Shown one piece after another: positions 36,341 through 45,169 of a stretch of 57,752 bases of DNA. A model generated the notes under the pieces. The model had not been told where the DNA came from. It was given only the letters and a program-made list of their open reading frames with translations, and made no database searches. The stretch lies in NCBI GenBank assembly GCA_030433355.1, contig JAUIMG010000016.1, positions 1 through 57,752 on the forward strand. Reading direction: 5' to 3'. This stretch comes from Bacteroidia bacterium (GTDB lineage Bacteria; Bacteroidota; Bacteroidia; Flavobacteriales_E; Vicingaceae). Both the position numbers and the translations under genes were made by a program. Within the stretch, counting starts at the first letter, position 1, and the number at the start of each line of letters is the position of its first letter.

Positions 36341-36357
36341 AGCCTTAGAATCTTAGC

Positions 36358-36978
36358 TTATACTTTGAAATCGTTGATATTCAATATAGTTTCGCATTCA
36401 AATAGTTCGTCTTCATTACTATTTGAAGCTATAATTATTAATTTGTCTTTTGATTTACTTAGTAGTTCTTTATACAATTCTCTTCCTTTTTTATCAAGAT
36501 TAGAACAAGGCTCGTCCAATAAAACAACTGCAGATTTACTTAATAATGCTAAACCTAACTTAAGCCTTTGCTTCATACCTGAGGAAAGATTTTTTACAAT
36601 TTCATCTTCCTTATTTTCTAGTTGAATGCTTGAAAAAAAAATTGATTCATTGGTATTCGAATGGTATTTCTTAAATTTCTGTTGGAATTTAAATAGTTCT
36701 TTTAAACTTAATTCATTCGGTAAATCCATATAAGGAGCGACAATCGCAAGGAAAGGAAAAAGGTTATTTAAATGAATAATTTTACCTGAATTTATGTATT
36801 GTAAATTTCCTTCTGTAGGGGAAGTTATTCCAGCTATTGTTTTTAACAGTGTAGACTTTCCTCCGCCATTGTCTCCAATGATGCCATAGTTTCTAGGCCC
36901 AATAAATTCTTGATTTATGGATTTGAAAATCCAATGCTTTTTGAAACGTTTACTGATATTGTTTAATTGAATTTGCAC
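36358..36978 (-). CDS. Stand-alone ABC transporter ATPase inside the lpx operon
   Basis: A cytoplasmic ATPase of 206 residues. Walker A is GDNGGGKST (about 35-43), the signature is LSSGMKQRLKLG and the Walker B LLDEPCSNLD. The usual H-loop His is missing: the segment reads LIIIASNSNEDE, with Asn at the switch position. No permease gene is in the window, so a partner is elsewhere or the protein is not a transporter. The start is GTG, four bases after the lpxA stop. It lies between lpxA and efp. I recall a similar small ATPase in other Bacteroidota in this place, but its function is unknown. Confidence 0.82.
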   Translation of the reverse strand: MQIQLNNISKRFKKHWIFKSINQEFIGPRNYGIIGDNGGGKSTLLKTIAGITSPTEGNLQYINSGKIIHLNNLFPFLAIVAPYMDLPNELSLKELFKFQQKFKKYHSNTNESIFFSSIQLENKEDEIVKNLSSGMKQRLKLGLALLSKSAVVLLDEPCSNLDKKGRELYKELLSKSKDKLIIIASNSNEDELFECETILNINDFKV

Positions 36979-36982
36979 TCAA

Positions 36983-37756
36983 TTAATTCAATGGTCCACG
37001 AATGATTCCCTTTTCTGAAGACTCTATAAACGAAAGTATTTTTTCTCTTTCCTTAGATTCAGAAATTTGAGACTTTATTTCTTCTAAAGCTTTGCTTACC
37101 TTCAATCCTCTTACAAAAATATATCTGTAGATGTCTTCAATTTGTTTAATAATTTCATCTTCAAAGCCTCTCCTTCTTAGTCCAACAGAATTTATTCCTG
37201 CAAAAGTTAGAGGTTCTCTAGCAGCTTTGACATAGGGAGGGACATTTTTTCTAACTAATGAACCTCCTGCAATAAAGGAATGCTCTCCAATTGTTACAAA
37301 TTGTTGAACTGCAACAACACCTTCTAAAATTACGTTATCTTCAATAGTCACATGGCCTGCAATATTAGCTGTATTGGCTAGGATTACATTATTTCCAACA
37401 AAAACATCGTGAGCTATATGCACATATGCCATTAAAAGGCAATTGTTTCCAACTTTAGTAGTTTCCCTGTCTGCAGTTCCTTTATTAATGGTTACACATT
37501 CTCTAATTGTGGTGTTATCTCCAATAACTGCAGTTGTTATTTCTCCTGCATATTTTAAGTCTTGAGGAATGGCGGAAATTACTGCCCCAGGAAATATTCT
37601 ACAATTTTTGCCAATTCGTGCACCATCCATAATGGTAGCATGCGGTCCAACCCAAGTGCCATCTCCAATTTCTACATCTCCTGCTATATAGGCGAAAGGT
37701 TCAATGATAACTCCATTTCCTATTTTAGCCTTAGGGTCTACATATGCCTTATTCAT
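36983..37756 (-). CDS. lpxA: UDP-N-acetylglucosamine acyltransferase LpxA
   Basis: The first step of lipid A synthesis: O-acylation of UDP-GlcNAc. The 257 residues form a hexapeptide beta-helix (about 1-190; for example IGNGVIIEPFAYIAGDVEIG) and a C-terminal helical domain. The catalytic His is in the MAYVHIAHDVFVGN segment. The start overlaps the lpxC/fabZ stop by eight bases, so translation is coupled. Lipid A genes lpxD, lpxC and lpxA are contiguous here, and their order matches other Bacteroidota. Confidence 0.96.
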   Translation of the reverse strand: MNKAYVDPKAKIGNGVIIEPFAYIAGDVEIGDGTWVGPHATIMDGARIGKNCRIFPGAVISAIPQDLKYAGEITTAVIGDNTTIRECVTINKGTADRETTKVGNNCLLMAYVHIAHDVFVGNNVILANTANIAGHVTIEDNVILEGVVAVQQFVTIGEHSFIAGGSLVRKNVPPYVKAAREPLTFAGINSVGLRRRGFEDEIIKQIEDIYRYIFVRGLKVSKALEEIKSQISESKEREKILSFIESSEKGIIRGPLN

Positions 37757-39146
37757 CTTTCTTTTCCTTTACGATTTGAGCCATTAGTTCGCCTTCAGCT
37801 ACTAATTGGTCGCCTACATAGGCTTTAGCACTCATATTGCAAATTCCTCTTCTTATTGGTTCTGTTAAATCTAGCTTAAAAATTAAGGTATCCCCGGGGA
37901 TTACTTTTCGTTTAAACTTTACCTTATCAATTTTAAGAAAATAGGTAAGGTAGTTTTCAGGATCAGGAACTGTATTTAAAGCTAAAATACCTCCAGTTTG
38001 AGCCATTGCTTCTATTAATAAAACTCCCGGCATTACCGGTGCACCGGGAAAATGCCCTTGAAAGAATTGCTCATTCATCGTAACATTCTTAACACCAACA
38101 ACATGGGTTTCACTAAGCTCTATTATTTTGTCTACAAGAAGAAATGGATAACGATGAGGAAGTATTTTTTCTATATCATTTATATCGTGAATCGGCTCTT
38201 TAGTTAGATCAAACTTAGGAGCAGCTTTTTCTCTTTTTTTAATTTCTGCCTTTATGATTTTTGCAAAATCAACATTGCCTTTATGCCCCGGTCGTGCAGC
38301 TAAGATATGTCCTTTTATTGGTCTTCCAACAAGTGCGAGGTCACCCACAATATCTAAAAGCTTATGTCTAGCTGGTTCATTTTGAAAATGTAAGTCAACG
38401 TTATTTAAAACGCCAACACCTTTCACTTCAACTTTAGGTTTATTTAATAACTCTGCTAATTCATCAAGCTTCTCTTGAGGGAGAACAGTGTCTACTAAGA
38501 CAATAGCATTGTCTAAATCTCCTCCTTTTATTAGGTTGTTCTTTGCTAGGAATTCAAGTTCTCTTAAAAAAACAAATGTTCTGCAATTTGAAATTTCAGA
38601 TTTAAACTCTCCTAAATGATACATATGGGCATGTTGTGTTCCAAGAATCTTTGAATTGTAATCAACCATCACGGTTAATCTAAATTCATCTTGTGGAACA
38701 GCTAACATTTCTGTTTTTCTATCTAAGTCTTCGTAGGTTAAATTCTCGGTTATTTCAAAATAATTTTTTTCAGCATTTTGATCTACTATACCTGCATCTT
38801 GAATGGATTTAAGGAAGGAGGTGGAACTTCCATCCATTATTGGAATTTCAGGTCCATCAAGCTCAATCAATAGATTATCTATTTCAGAACCATAGGCTGC
38901 TGCCAGAAGGTGCTCTGTAGTATGCACTCTAGCACCATTTTGTTCTAAGGTTGTGCCCCTTGAGGTATCTATCACTAAATCAGCATCTGCTTTTATAGTA
39001 GGCTCTCCATCTAGATCTATTCTTTTAAAAACGTAACCGTGGTTTTCTTCGGCTGGTTTTAAGGTGATTGTACACTTTTCACCGGTATGCAGGCCAACAC
39101 CGCTTAAAGAAACGGTGCTCTTAATTGTTTTTTGTTTGGTGCTCAT
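37749..39146 (-). CDS. lpxC/fabZ: LpxC/FabZ fusion: UDP-acyl-GlcNAc deacetylase and hydroxyacyl-ACP dehydratase
   Basis: A bifunctional 465-residue protein. The LpxC deacetylase domain (about 1-300) has the zinc motif [11 protein letters not shown] and the [14 protein letters not shown] segment with further ligands. The FabZ dehydratase domain (about 315-465) has [11 protein letters not shown] and the catalytic [20 protein letters not shown] segment. The fusion is an established trait of Bacteroidota and joins committed lipid A synthesis with fatty-acid elongation. The gene starts within lpxD (26-base overlap) and its stop overlaps lpxA by eight bases. Confidence 0.96.
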   Translation of the reverse strand: MSTKQKTIKSTVSLSGVGLHTGEKCTITLKPAEENHGYVFKRIDLDGEPTIKADADLVIDTSRGTTLEQNGARVHTTEHLLAAAYGSEIDNLLIELDGPEIPIMDGSSTSFLKSIQDAGIVDQNAEKNYFEITENLTYEDLDRKTEMLAVPQDEFRLTVMVDYNSKILGTQHAHMYHLGEFKSEISNCRTFVFLRELEFLAKNNLIKGGDLDNAIVLVDTVLPQEKLDELAELLNKPKVEVKGVGVLNNVDLHFQNEPARHKLLDIVGDLALVGRPIKGHILAARPGHKGNVDFAKIIKAEIKKREKAAPKFDLTKEPIHDINDIEKILPHRYPFLLVDKIIELSETHVVGVKNVTMNEQFFQGHFPGAPVMPGVLLIEAMAQTGGILALNTVPDPENYLTYFLKIDKVKFKRKVIPGDTLIFKLDLTEPIRRGICNMSAKAYVGDQLVAEGELMAQIVKEKKDE

Positions 39147-40194
39147 CTTTTGTAGAAGAAGATATTTCGTTTAGTTGTTTCTTTAGATTACTTATTTCGG
39201 CTTGCATTTCTGGAAGCTTCTTAAAAAGAACATATGCTCTTTTATAATCTCCAATTGGTATGGCTGGAGAACCTTGTACAATTTGATTGGGCTCCTCAAT
39301 GCTATTTGCAATGCCACTCTGTGCTGCTATTTTTGAGCCCTCTGCTATTTTAATATGTCCTACAATCCCAACCTGGCCACCAATCATGCAATTTTTACCA
39401 ATTTTTGTTGATCCTGCGATACCTGTTTGGGCAGCAATGACTGTATTTTCTCCAATTTCAACATTATGGGCAATTTGTATCAAGTTGTCAAGTTTAACCC
39501 CTTTTCTAATTATTGTAGACCCTAATGTTGCTCTATCTATGCAAGTATTCGCTCCAATTTCAACATGATCCTCTATAATCACATTGCCTATTTGTGCTAC
39601 TTTCTTGTAGTTGTTTTCACTATTTGGTGCAAAGCCAAAACCATCTGCCCCTATAATTGCGCCTGAATGTAAAATACATTCACTTCCGATAAGATTGTCT
39701 GAATATATTTTTACTCCAGCAAATACCGTAGTATTTGAACCTATTTGGGTGTTTTCACCAATAAAAGAGTTTGCAAATATTTTGCTCCCATCTCCTATAA
39801 TACAATTTGCACTAATAACTGCGTTTTCTCCTATGTAAACATCTTTACCAATCTTACTGCTTTCTGAAACTTCAGCGGATTCGCTAATCCCCTTTTTATC
39901 GTTTTTGATTTGGTTGTAGATTTCTAAAAGCTTTCCAAAAGAACTATACGCATCTTCAACTCTAATAAGTGTTAGAGATGGGCTTAAATCCTTTTCAATT
40001 TTGAAATCATTTGACAGTATTACTATACTAGCATTGGTCTCATAAAGATATTCTGAATACTTAGGATTTGCTAAAAAAGAGAGAGAGCCTTCAGCTCCTT
40101 CTTCAATTTTAGATAGCTTGTTCACCTCCACCTTAGGGTTTCCTTCTACCGTGCCACCTAATAATTCAGAGATTTGGAGAGCTGAAAATTTCAT
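39121..40194 (-). CDS. lpxD: UDP-3-O-acylglucosamine N-acyltransferase LpxD
   Basis: Third step of lipid A synthesis: N-acylation of UDP-3-O-acylglucosamine with hydroxyacyl-ACP. The 357 residues have an N-terminal LpxD domain (1-100), a hexapeptide beta-helix (about 110-320: [43 protein letters not shown]) and a C-terminal coiled helix ([17 protein letters not shown]). The [10 protein letters not shown] and [10 protein letters not shown] segments match the canonical family. Its last 26 bases overlap the start of lpxC/fabZ. It follows the HD gene by 30 bases. Confidence 0.95.
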   Translation of the reverse strand: MKFSALQISELLGGTVEGNPKVEVNKLSKIEEGAEGSLSFLANPKYSEYLYETNASIVILSNDFKIEKDLSPSLTLIRVEDAYSSFGKLLEIYNQIKNDKKGISESAEVSESSKIGKDVYIGENAVISANCIIGDGSKIFANSFIGENTQIGSNTTVFAGVKIYSDNLIGSECILHSGAIIGADGFGFAPNSENNYKKVAQIGNVIIEDHVEIGANTCIDRATLGSTIIRKGVKLDNLIQIAHNVEIGENTVIAAQTGIAGSTKIGKNCMIGGQVGIVGHIKIAEGSKIAAQSGIANSIEEPNQIVQGSPAIPIGDYKRAYVLFKKLPEMQAEISNLKKQLNEISSSTKDEHQTKNN

Positions 40195-40198
40195 TCGT

Positions 40199-40206
40199 CA
40201 AAAATA
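40199..40206 (-). promoter_or_regulatory. Possible -7 promoter element for lpxD
   Basis: TATTTTTG on the minus strand matches TAnnTTTG, but it ends only five bases before the lpxD ATG, which would give a nearly leaderless transcript. Its role is uncertain. Confidence 0.25.
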
Positions 40207-40224
40207 ATAAATAAATGAGGGCCC

Positions 40225-41490
40225 TTAAATAGCTTGTTTTTTCAAGTTTTCAACCATCTTATGTTTGGGTTTGCATAAGTAATATTTTTTTACTTCATCA
40301 GATAACATTAAAATGTTAAGTTGGTCTGAAGCTTCCGCTATATCTTGAATACTTCCATCTCTGTAAAGTAAATTTATTTTGTCCATTTTAGGATGATAGG
40401 CATTATTTAAGATGCTTCCTTCAAATACAAAATAGTTTATCTCTTCTTTTGTTAACTGTAAGTCTTTCATTGTTTTAGACTTTAATTGATCAATTTCTTT
40501 CCTTAAAGATTGCTTTTTTGATAACTCAATACTAAACAAGTTTCTATTCAACATAGATTTACTTAAAGTACTTAGAACTTTATCCGAATGATTTTGCCAT
40601 TGTTTAATGGAAGAAACGATATCAAAATCATCTAATTGAGCAAAAGAGTTTAGCACCCTTTCATTGGTTTCAAAATCTTTTATTGTCCATGCATTATTTA
40701 GAAAAAATGCTAAGTCCGGACTTGCTGCTATTTCTATATTAGCTGCTAGTTCTTTCGCTCTTTTTAAAATATTTACAATTAAATTTTCAGCAGAGATTAC
40801 CGTTTTGTGCAGGTAAACCTGCCAATACATAAGCCTACGAGCAACGATAAATTTTTCTATAGAATAAATTCCTTTAGCATCAACACATAAATTCCCATCT
40901 TTTACATTGAGCATGGAAATGATTCTTTCTGAATTAACTACTCCTTCAGAAACTCCTGTGAAAAAACTATCTCTCTTTAGATAGTCCAATCGGTCCATAT
41001 CTAGCTGACTGGAAATTAATTGATGAAGAAAAGGTTTTTCGTACTTATCTTCAAATATTTTAATTGCAAGATTTAGCTTCCCTTTAAACTCTTTGTTGAG
41101 TTTTCTCATAAAAATGCTTGAAATGTCTTCATGAGTTACATTTTTTACAATACTAAATTCTAGTGCATGAGAAAATGGACCATGACCAATATCGTGCAAA
41201 AGAATTCCTATAAGCGTGGCTTTTTCTTCTTCTTTTGTTATTTTATGACCTTTTGAACGAATTACCTCAATGGCTTTTTGGGTAATGTGCATTGCTCCCA
41301 ATGCATGATGAAATCTAGTGTGTAGAGCCCCAGGGTAAACTAAGTGGGTTAGGCCTAATTGTTTTATTCTTCTTAATCTTTGGAAGTAGGGATGCTCTAT
41401 GATATCAAAAATGATATCGAATGGTAAAGTAATAAAGCCATAGATTGGGTCGTTTATTAACTTTTTTTTATTGTATAATTCCTCTTTCAA
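40225..41490 (-). CDS. HD-domain metal-dependent phosphohydrolase
   Basis: The 421 residues contain an N-terminal HD domain: RLRRIKQLGLTHLVYPGALHTRFHHALGAMH, then GILLHDIGHGPFSHALE with the HD pair near 90-91, and later SSQLDMDRLDYLKRDS. This is the YwfO/SAMHD1-like dNTPase-type family, so nucleotide triphosphohydrolase activity is possible. The C-terminal half (about 220-421) is helical with no known domain. It seems to start with TTG at 41490, since no in-frame ATG precedes the conserved KKLINDPIYGFITLPFD opening. It precedes lpxD by 30 bases on the same strand. Confidence 0.88.
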   Translation of the reverse strand: MKEELYNKKKLINDPIYGFITLPFDIIFDIIEHPYFQRLRRIKQLGLTHLVYPGALHTRFHHALGAMHITQKAIEVIRSKGHKITKEEEKATLIGILLHDIGHGPFSHALEFSIVKNVTHEDISSIFMRKLNKEFKGKLNLAIKIFEDKYEKPFLHQLISSQLDMDRLDYLKRDSFFTGVSEGVVNSERIISMLNVKDGNLCVDAKGIYSIEKFIVARRLMYWQVYLHKTVISAENLIVNILKRAKELAANIEIAASPDLAFFLNNAWTIKDFETNERVLNSFAQLDDFDIVSSIKQWQNHSDKVLSTLSKSMLNRNLFSIELSKKQSLRKEIDQLKSKTMKDLQLTKEEINYFVFEGSILNNAYHPKMDKINLLYRDGSIQDIAEASDQLNILMLSDEVKKYYLCKPKHKMVENLKKQAI

Positions 41491-41572
41491 GCGGAGTATC
41501 TATTTAACTAATTTTATAAAATCTAATTTGGCTTACTGTTTTGATGGCAGTAGTTTTCAAAAAAAATAATGC

Positions 41573-43123
41573 ATGACGAAGATAAGAATACTCTGGGCAG
41601 ACGATGAAATAGATTTATTAAAACCTCATATTATCTTTTTAGAAGATAAAAATTATGAAGTTGTTGCCGCTACAAGTGGGAGTGAAGCATTGGATTTAAT
41701 TGATGAACAAAGATTTGATATTGTATTCCTAGATGAGAATATGCCAGGGCTGTCGGGTTTGGAAACATTAAATAGCATAAAATCAGCAAAGCCTTCTTTA
41801 CCGGTAATTATGATTACAAAGAGCGAAGAGGAGTCAATCATGGAAGATGCAATTGGAGCAAAGATTTCAGATTACCTGATTAAACCAGTGAACCCAAACC
41901 AGATACTCTTAACTCTTAAAAAACATTTAGATACAGCAAGGTTAGTTTCAGAAAAGACCACAATAGGTTACCAGCAAGCTTTTAGGAATATCGGTATGAG
42001 CTTACACAATAACATGACTTTTGAAGAATGGGATGATGTTTATAAGAAATTGATTTATTGGGAATTAGAATTAGATAAGTCTAATGATTCTGGAATGGCA
42101 GAAATTTTAGATGCGCAGAAAGTTGAAGCAAATCAACTTTTCTCGAAATATGTTGAAGAAAATTACATGGATTGGCTGAATGGGGATGAAGATGCTCCGC
42201 TAATGTCTCATAATGTTTTTAAGGAAAAGGTTTCCCCATTGATTACGCCGGATTCAACAACTTTCTTAATTGTCATTGATAATTTAAGATTAGACCAGTG
42301 GCAAATTCTTAAACCACAGATTGAAGAGATGTTTTGGGTAGATAAGGAAGAGACTTATATGAGCATTCTGCCAACTACAACGCAATATGCCAGAAATGCT
42401 CTTTTTGCAGGTTTATTACCTGCTGATATTGAAAAGTTATATCCAAAACTTTGGATGAACGATGAGGATGAAGGGGGTAAAAATTTACACGAACCTGAAT
42501 TAATTGCAACACAGTTAAAGCGATTAGGTAAGGAAACAAAGTTTGCTTACAATAAAGTTTTAAATCCTAATTATGGTAGGAAAGTTGTTAGCGAATTGAG
42601 TAATCAAATGAATAATGCATTTAATGTAATTGTCTACAATTTTATCGATATGCTTTCTCATGCCAGAACGGATACAGATATAATCAAGGAGCTAGCTGAA
42701 GACGAATCTGCTTATCGTTCTTTAACTCTTTCTTGGTTTGATAGGTCTCCTTTGAAGGAAGCTTTAAAAGTGATGTCTGAGAAAAAGGCTAAAGTCATAA
42801 TTACCACTGACCATGGTTCTATTCAAGTAAAAGAACCCTCAAAAATAATTGGTGACAAAACAGTGAATAGCAACTTGAGATATAAGCAGGGAAAAAACTT
42901 GAGTTATGAAGAGGACGATGTATTTGCTATTACTAAACCTGCTCAGGCTTTTTTGCCTAAGGTAAATGTTAGCCAGACTTTTGTTTTTGCAAAAAGCGAT
43001 AAATTCTTTGCTTATCCGAATAACTACAACTATTATGTGAATTACTATAAGAATACCTTTCAACATGGAGGTATTTCTATGGAGGAAATGATGGTTCCGA
43101 TTATTCAACTTAGCCCAAAGTAG
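41573..43123 (+). CDS. porX: PorX-type response regulator with PglZ domain
   Basis: The protein has 516 residues. The receiver domain (1-120) has the acidic pair D10-D11, phosphoacceptor Asp54 (VFLDENMPG) and Lys near 104 (YLIKPVN). The C-terminal PglZ-like alkaline phosphatase domain (about 220-516) has SILPTTTQYARNALFAGLLP and VIITTDHGSI. PorX of Porphyromonas gingivalis has this fusion. With histidine kinase PorY it controls T9SS genes and hydrolyses nucleotide second messengers. PorY is not in the window. T9SS sorting domains at both window edges fit its presence. The next gene starts directly at the base after the stop. Confidence 0.92.
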   Translation: MTKIRILWADDEIDLLKPHIIFLEDKNYEVVAATSGSEALDLIDEQRFDIVFLDENMPGLSGLETLNSIKSAKPSLPVIMITKSEEESIMEDAIGAKISDYLIKPVNPNQILLTLKKHLDTARLVSEKTTIGYQQAFRNIGMSLHNNMTFEEWDDVYKKLIYWELELDKSNDSGMAEILDAQKVEANQLFSKYVEENYMDWLNGDEDAPLMSHNVFKEKVSPLITPDSTTFLIVIDNLRLDQWQILKPQIEEMFWVDKEETYMSILPTTTQYARNALFAGLLPADIEKLYPKLWMNDEDEGGKNLHEPELIATQLKRLGKETKFAYNKVLNPNYGRKVVSELSNQMNNAFNVIVYNFIDMLSHARTDTDIIKELAEDESAYRSLTLSWFDRSPLKEALKVMSEKKAKVIITTDHGSIQVKEPSKIIGDKTVNSNLRYKQGKNLSYEEDDVFAITKPAQAFLPKVNVSQTFVFAKSDKFFAYPNNYNYYVNYYKNTFQHGGISMEEMMVPIIQLSPK

Positions 43124-43561
43124 ATGAATAATAGCATCCCTTATTTGTCTCAATCTCTAGAAGATTACCCCAAGATTTCAAAAAAAATTGCCGAATTATC
43201 TCGTGAAAATAAAATCGTTGCATTTAAAGGCGACTTAGGAGCAGGTAAAACTACTCTAATAAAAAATATTTGTAATTTTCTAAATGTAATCGATGAGGTA
43301 CATTCGCCAACTTTTTCGTTGGTAAATGAATATAAGACAGAGAGAAGCGATACAATTTATCATTTTGATTTTTATAGAATTAACGATATAGAGGAAGCTT
43401 ACGACATTGGTTTTGAAGAATATTTAGATAGTGGAAACCTTTGTTTAATAGAGTGGCCAGAAAAAGTAGAGGAACTTTTACATGATGGCTATTTAGAAAT
43501 AGTTTTTGAAATAAAAGATGAATTGAGAGATATTACAATTAATCTAACCAAAGATGTCTGA
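43124..43561 (+). CDS. tsaE: tRNA threonylcarbamoyladenosine biosynthesis protein TsaE
   Basis: An ATPase that works with TsaB and TsaD to make t6A37 on ANN-decoding tRNAs. The 145 residues contain the P-loop GDLGAGKTT (36-44), VHSPTFSLVNEY, HFDFYRIND and the CLIEWPEK motif, all family hallmarks. The start ATG is directly after the porX stop and the stop overlaps ald by eight bases, so the three genes are tightly coupled. The porX-tsaE-ald order recurs in Bacteroidota by my recollection. The functional link between them is unclear. Confidence 0.95.
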   Translation: MNNSIPYLSQSLEDYPKISKKIAELSRENKIVAFKGDLGAGKTTLIKNICNFLNVIDEVHSPTFSLVNEYKTERSDTIYHFDFYRINDIEEAYDIGFEEYLDSGNLCLIEWPEKVEELLHDGYLEIVFEIKDELRDITINLTKDV

Positions 43562-44771
43562 AGACCTAGTAAAATCATTAGCCCAAGCCGCTACTAAATA
43601 TCTTCCAAAAGAAGAGTGGGCTAAAGTAAAAGAAAAGAGAAGTGAGTTGTTCATTGGTGTGCCAAGAGAAACCTCACTCCAAGAGAGAAGAGTGCCATTG
43701 GTTCCTAATGATGTAGAGCTTTTAGTTAATAATGGCCATCAAGTAGTAATTGAAAGCAAGGCAGGTGAAAAAGCAAATTTTTCGGATAGAGACTATAGTG
43801 AAGTAGGAGCGAAAATAGCCTATTCAATCAATGAGGTATATGAGGCAGACATTATTTTAAAAGTGGAGCCTTTAGCATTGAATGAAATTGACCATATGAA
43901 AAGAGGTCAAACTCTGATTTCTGCCCTGCAACTTCCTGTTCAACCAAAAGATTTCCTAAAAAAGCTTATCGATAAAAGAATTACAGCAATTGCTTACGAT
44001 TATATACAAGATAACCAAGGTAGGTTGCCCGTGATAAGAGCAATGAGTGAAATTGCTGGGACTACTTCTGTTTTAATAGCAGCAGAGTATTTGAGCAATA
44101 TGAACGGCGGACAAGGAATGATGTTGGGAGGTATTTCGGGAGTTAAGCCGACAGAGGTTGTTATTTTTGGTGCAGGAGCAGTTGCTGAATTTGCAGCAAG
44201 AGCGGCACTAGGATTAGGTGCTTCTGTTAAAGTCTTTAGTAACAATACTTCTAAACTACGAAGATTGCAAGAAGGTGTTGGTAGAAGAATTTTTACGTCT
44301 ACCATACAACCAAAAGTAGTAGAGTCTGCCTTGAAAGCAGCTGATGTAGCTATAGGAGCAATTAGGTCGGAAAAAGGAAGAAGCCCTGTTATTGTTACCG
44401 AAGAAATGGTTATGCAAATGCAGGAAGGTTCTATTATTGTTGATGTAAGTATAGATCAAGGGGGTTGTTTTGAGACTTCTAGAGTTACCAACCATACCAA
44501 GCCGACTTATACCGAGCATGGGGTCATCCATTATTGTGTGCCTAATATTCCATCTAGAGTAGCTAGAACTGCTTCCTATGTTTTAAGTAATATTTTTGCC
44601 CCGGTGATTATTCAATTGGGTGAAGAAGGAGGTGTGGATGATTGTGTAAGAAATACACACTCTATACGTTCAGGTATTTACTTGTATAAAGGTATGCTGA
44701 CTAATAAGTACTTGGCAGACAATTTTAAACTTCCATATAAGGATTTAGATTTATTACTAGCAGCAATATAA
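43554..44771 (+). CDS. ald: Alanine dehydrogenase
   Basis: Reversible oxidative deamination of L-alanine to pyruvate and ammonia with NAD. The 405 residues are about 35 longer than the classical 370. The extra N-terminus (MSEDLVKSLAQAATKYLPKE) is typical of the Bacteroidota form. Motifs include GVPRETSLQERRVPLVP, the Rossmann segment VVIFGAGAVAEFAARAALGLG and GGCFETSRVTNHTKPTY. It overlaps tsaE by eight bases and is one base from the small membrane-anchored gene downstream. No pyridine nucleotide transhydrogenase beta subunit follows, which argues against PntA. Confidence 0.92.
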   Translation: MSEDLVKSLAQAATKYLPKEEWAKVKEKRSELFIGVPRETSLQERRVPLVPNDVELLVNNGHQVVIESKAGEKANFSDRDYSEVGAKIAYSINEVYEADIILKVEPLALNEIDHMKRGQTLISALQLPVQPKDFLKKLIDKRITAIAYDYIQDNQGRLPVIRAMSEIAGTTSVLIAAEYLSNMNGGQGMMLGGISGVKPTEVVIFGAGAVAEFAARAALGLGASVKVFSNNTSKLRRLQEGVGRRIFTSTIQPKVVESALKAADVAIGAIRSEKGRSPVIVTEEMVMQMQEGSIIVDVSIDQGGCFETSRVTNHTKPTYTEHGVIHYCVPNIPSRVARTASYVLSNIFAPVIIQLGEEGGVDDCVRNTHSIRSGIYLYKGMLTNKYLADNFKLPYKDLDLLLAAI

Positions 44772-44772
44772 A

Positions 44773-45168
44773 ATGAAAGGATTTTGGAGAAGATTTAAAA
44801 CCTACTTAGTCGGAGTTGGTTTGGGCTTATTGATAACGTATATTTTTTTTGGAGATAGAGATATCTCCTTTTGGACACCTCAAAATAGAGTGCTAACTGC
44901 AATAGATAGTTCCGAAGTTAGCATTTCACCAAAAGCAATCTGTCAACTAGCATGTTTGAACCTTCAAGACGATAAGTGGAAAGAAGTGCAAGCCTTGGCT
45001 AGTGTTGATTTTTCAGAGAGTCAAACCCAGGAGAAACCTTGCCCTATTTATAAGTTAAGAGCAATCTATCAAGATGAAAATTATCTTTTACTTTGGGAAG
45101 TTTGCGAAGGAGATGAGAAAGTAAAGATGTTAGAAGTTCAAAAATCTAATAGTATTTGTAATTGTTAG
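44773..45168 (+). CDS. Membrane-anchored hypothetical protein, DUF4258-like
   Basis: The protein has 131 residues. An N-terminal helix (LVGVGLGLLITYIFF, about 12-26) anchors the rest in the periplasm. The following IYFFGDRD-like turn, SPKAICQLACLNLQDDKW, the CPIYKLRA segment and the cysteine-rich end SNSICNC resemble a DUF4258-type Bacteroidota protein. The cysteines could form disulfides or bind metal. Biochemical function is unknown. It starts one base after the ald stop, so it is the fourth gene of the porX unit, and it converges on the following gene with one base between. Confidence 0.75.
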   Translation: MKGFWRRFKTYLVGVGLGLLITYIFFGDRDISFWTPQNRVLTAIDSSEVSISPKAICQLACLNLQDDKWKEVQALASVDFSESQTQEKPCPIYKLRAIYQDENYLLLWEVCEGDEKVKMLEVQKSNSICNC

Positions 45169-45169
45169 T

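Noticed and set aside
43554-44771. NAD(P) transhydrogenase alpha subunit (PntA) instead of alanine dehydrogenase
   Set aside because: No pntB or membrane subunit follows, and the length and C-terminus fit Bacteroidota alanine dehydrogenase.
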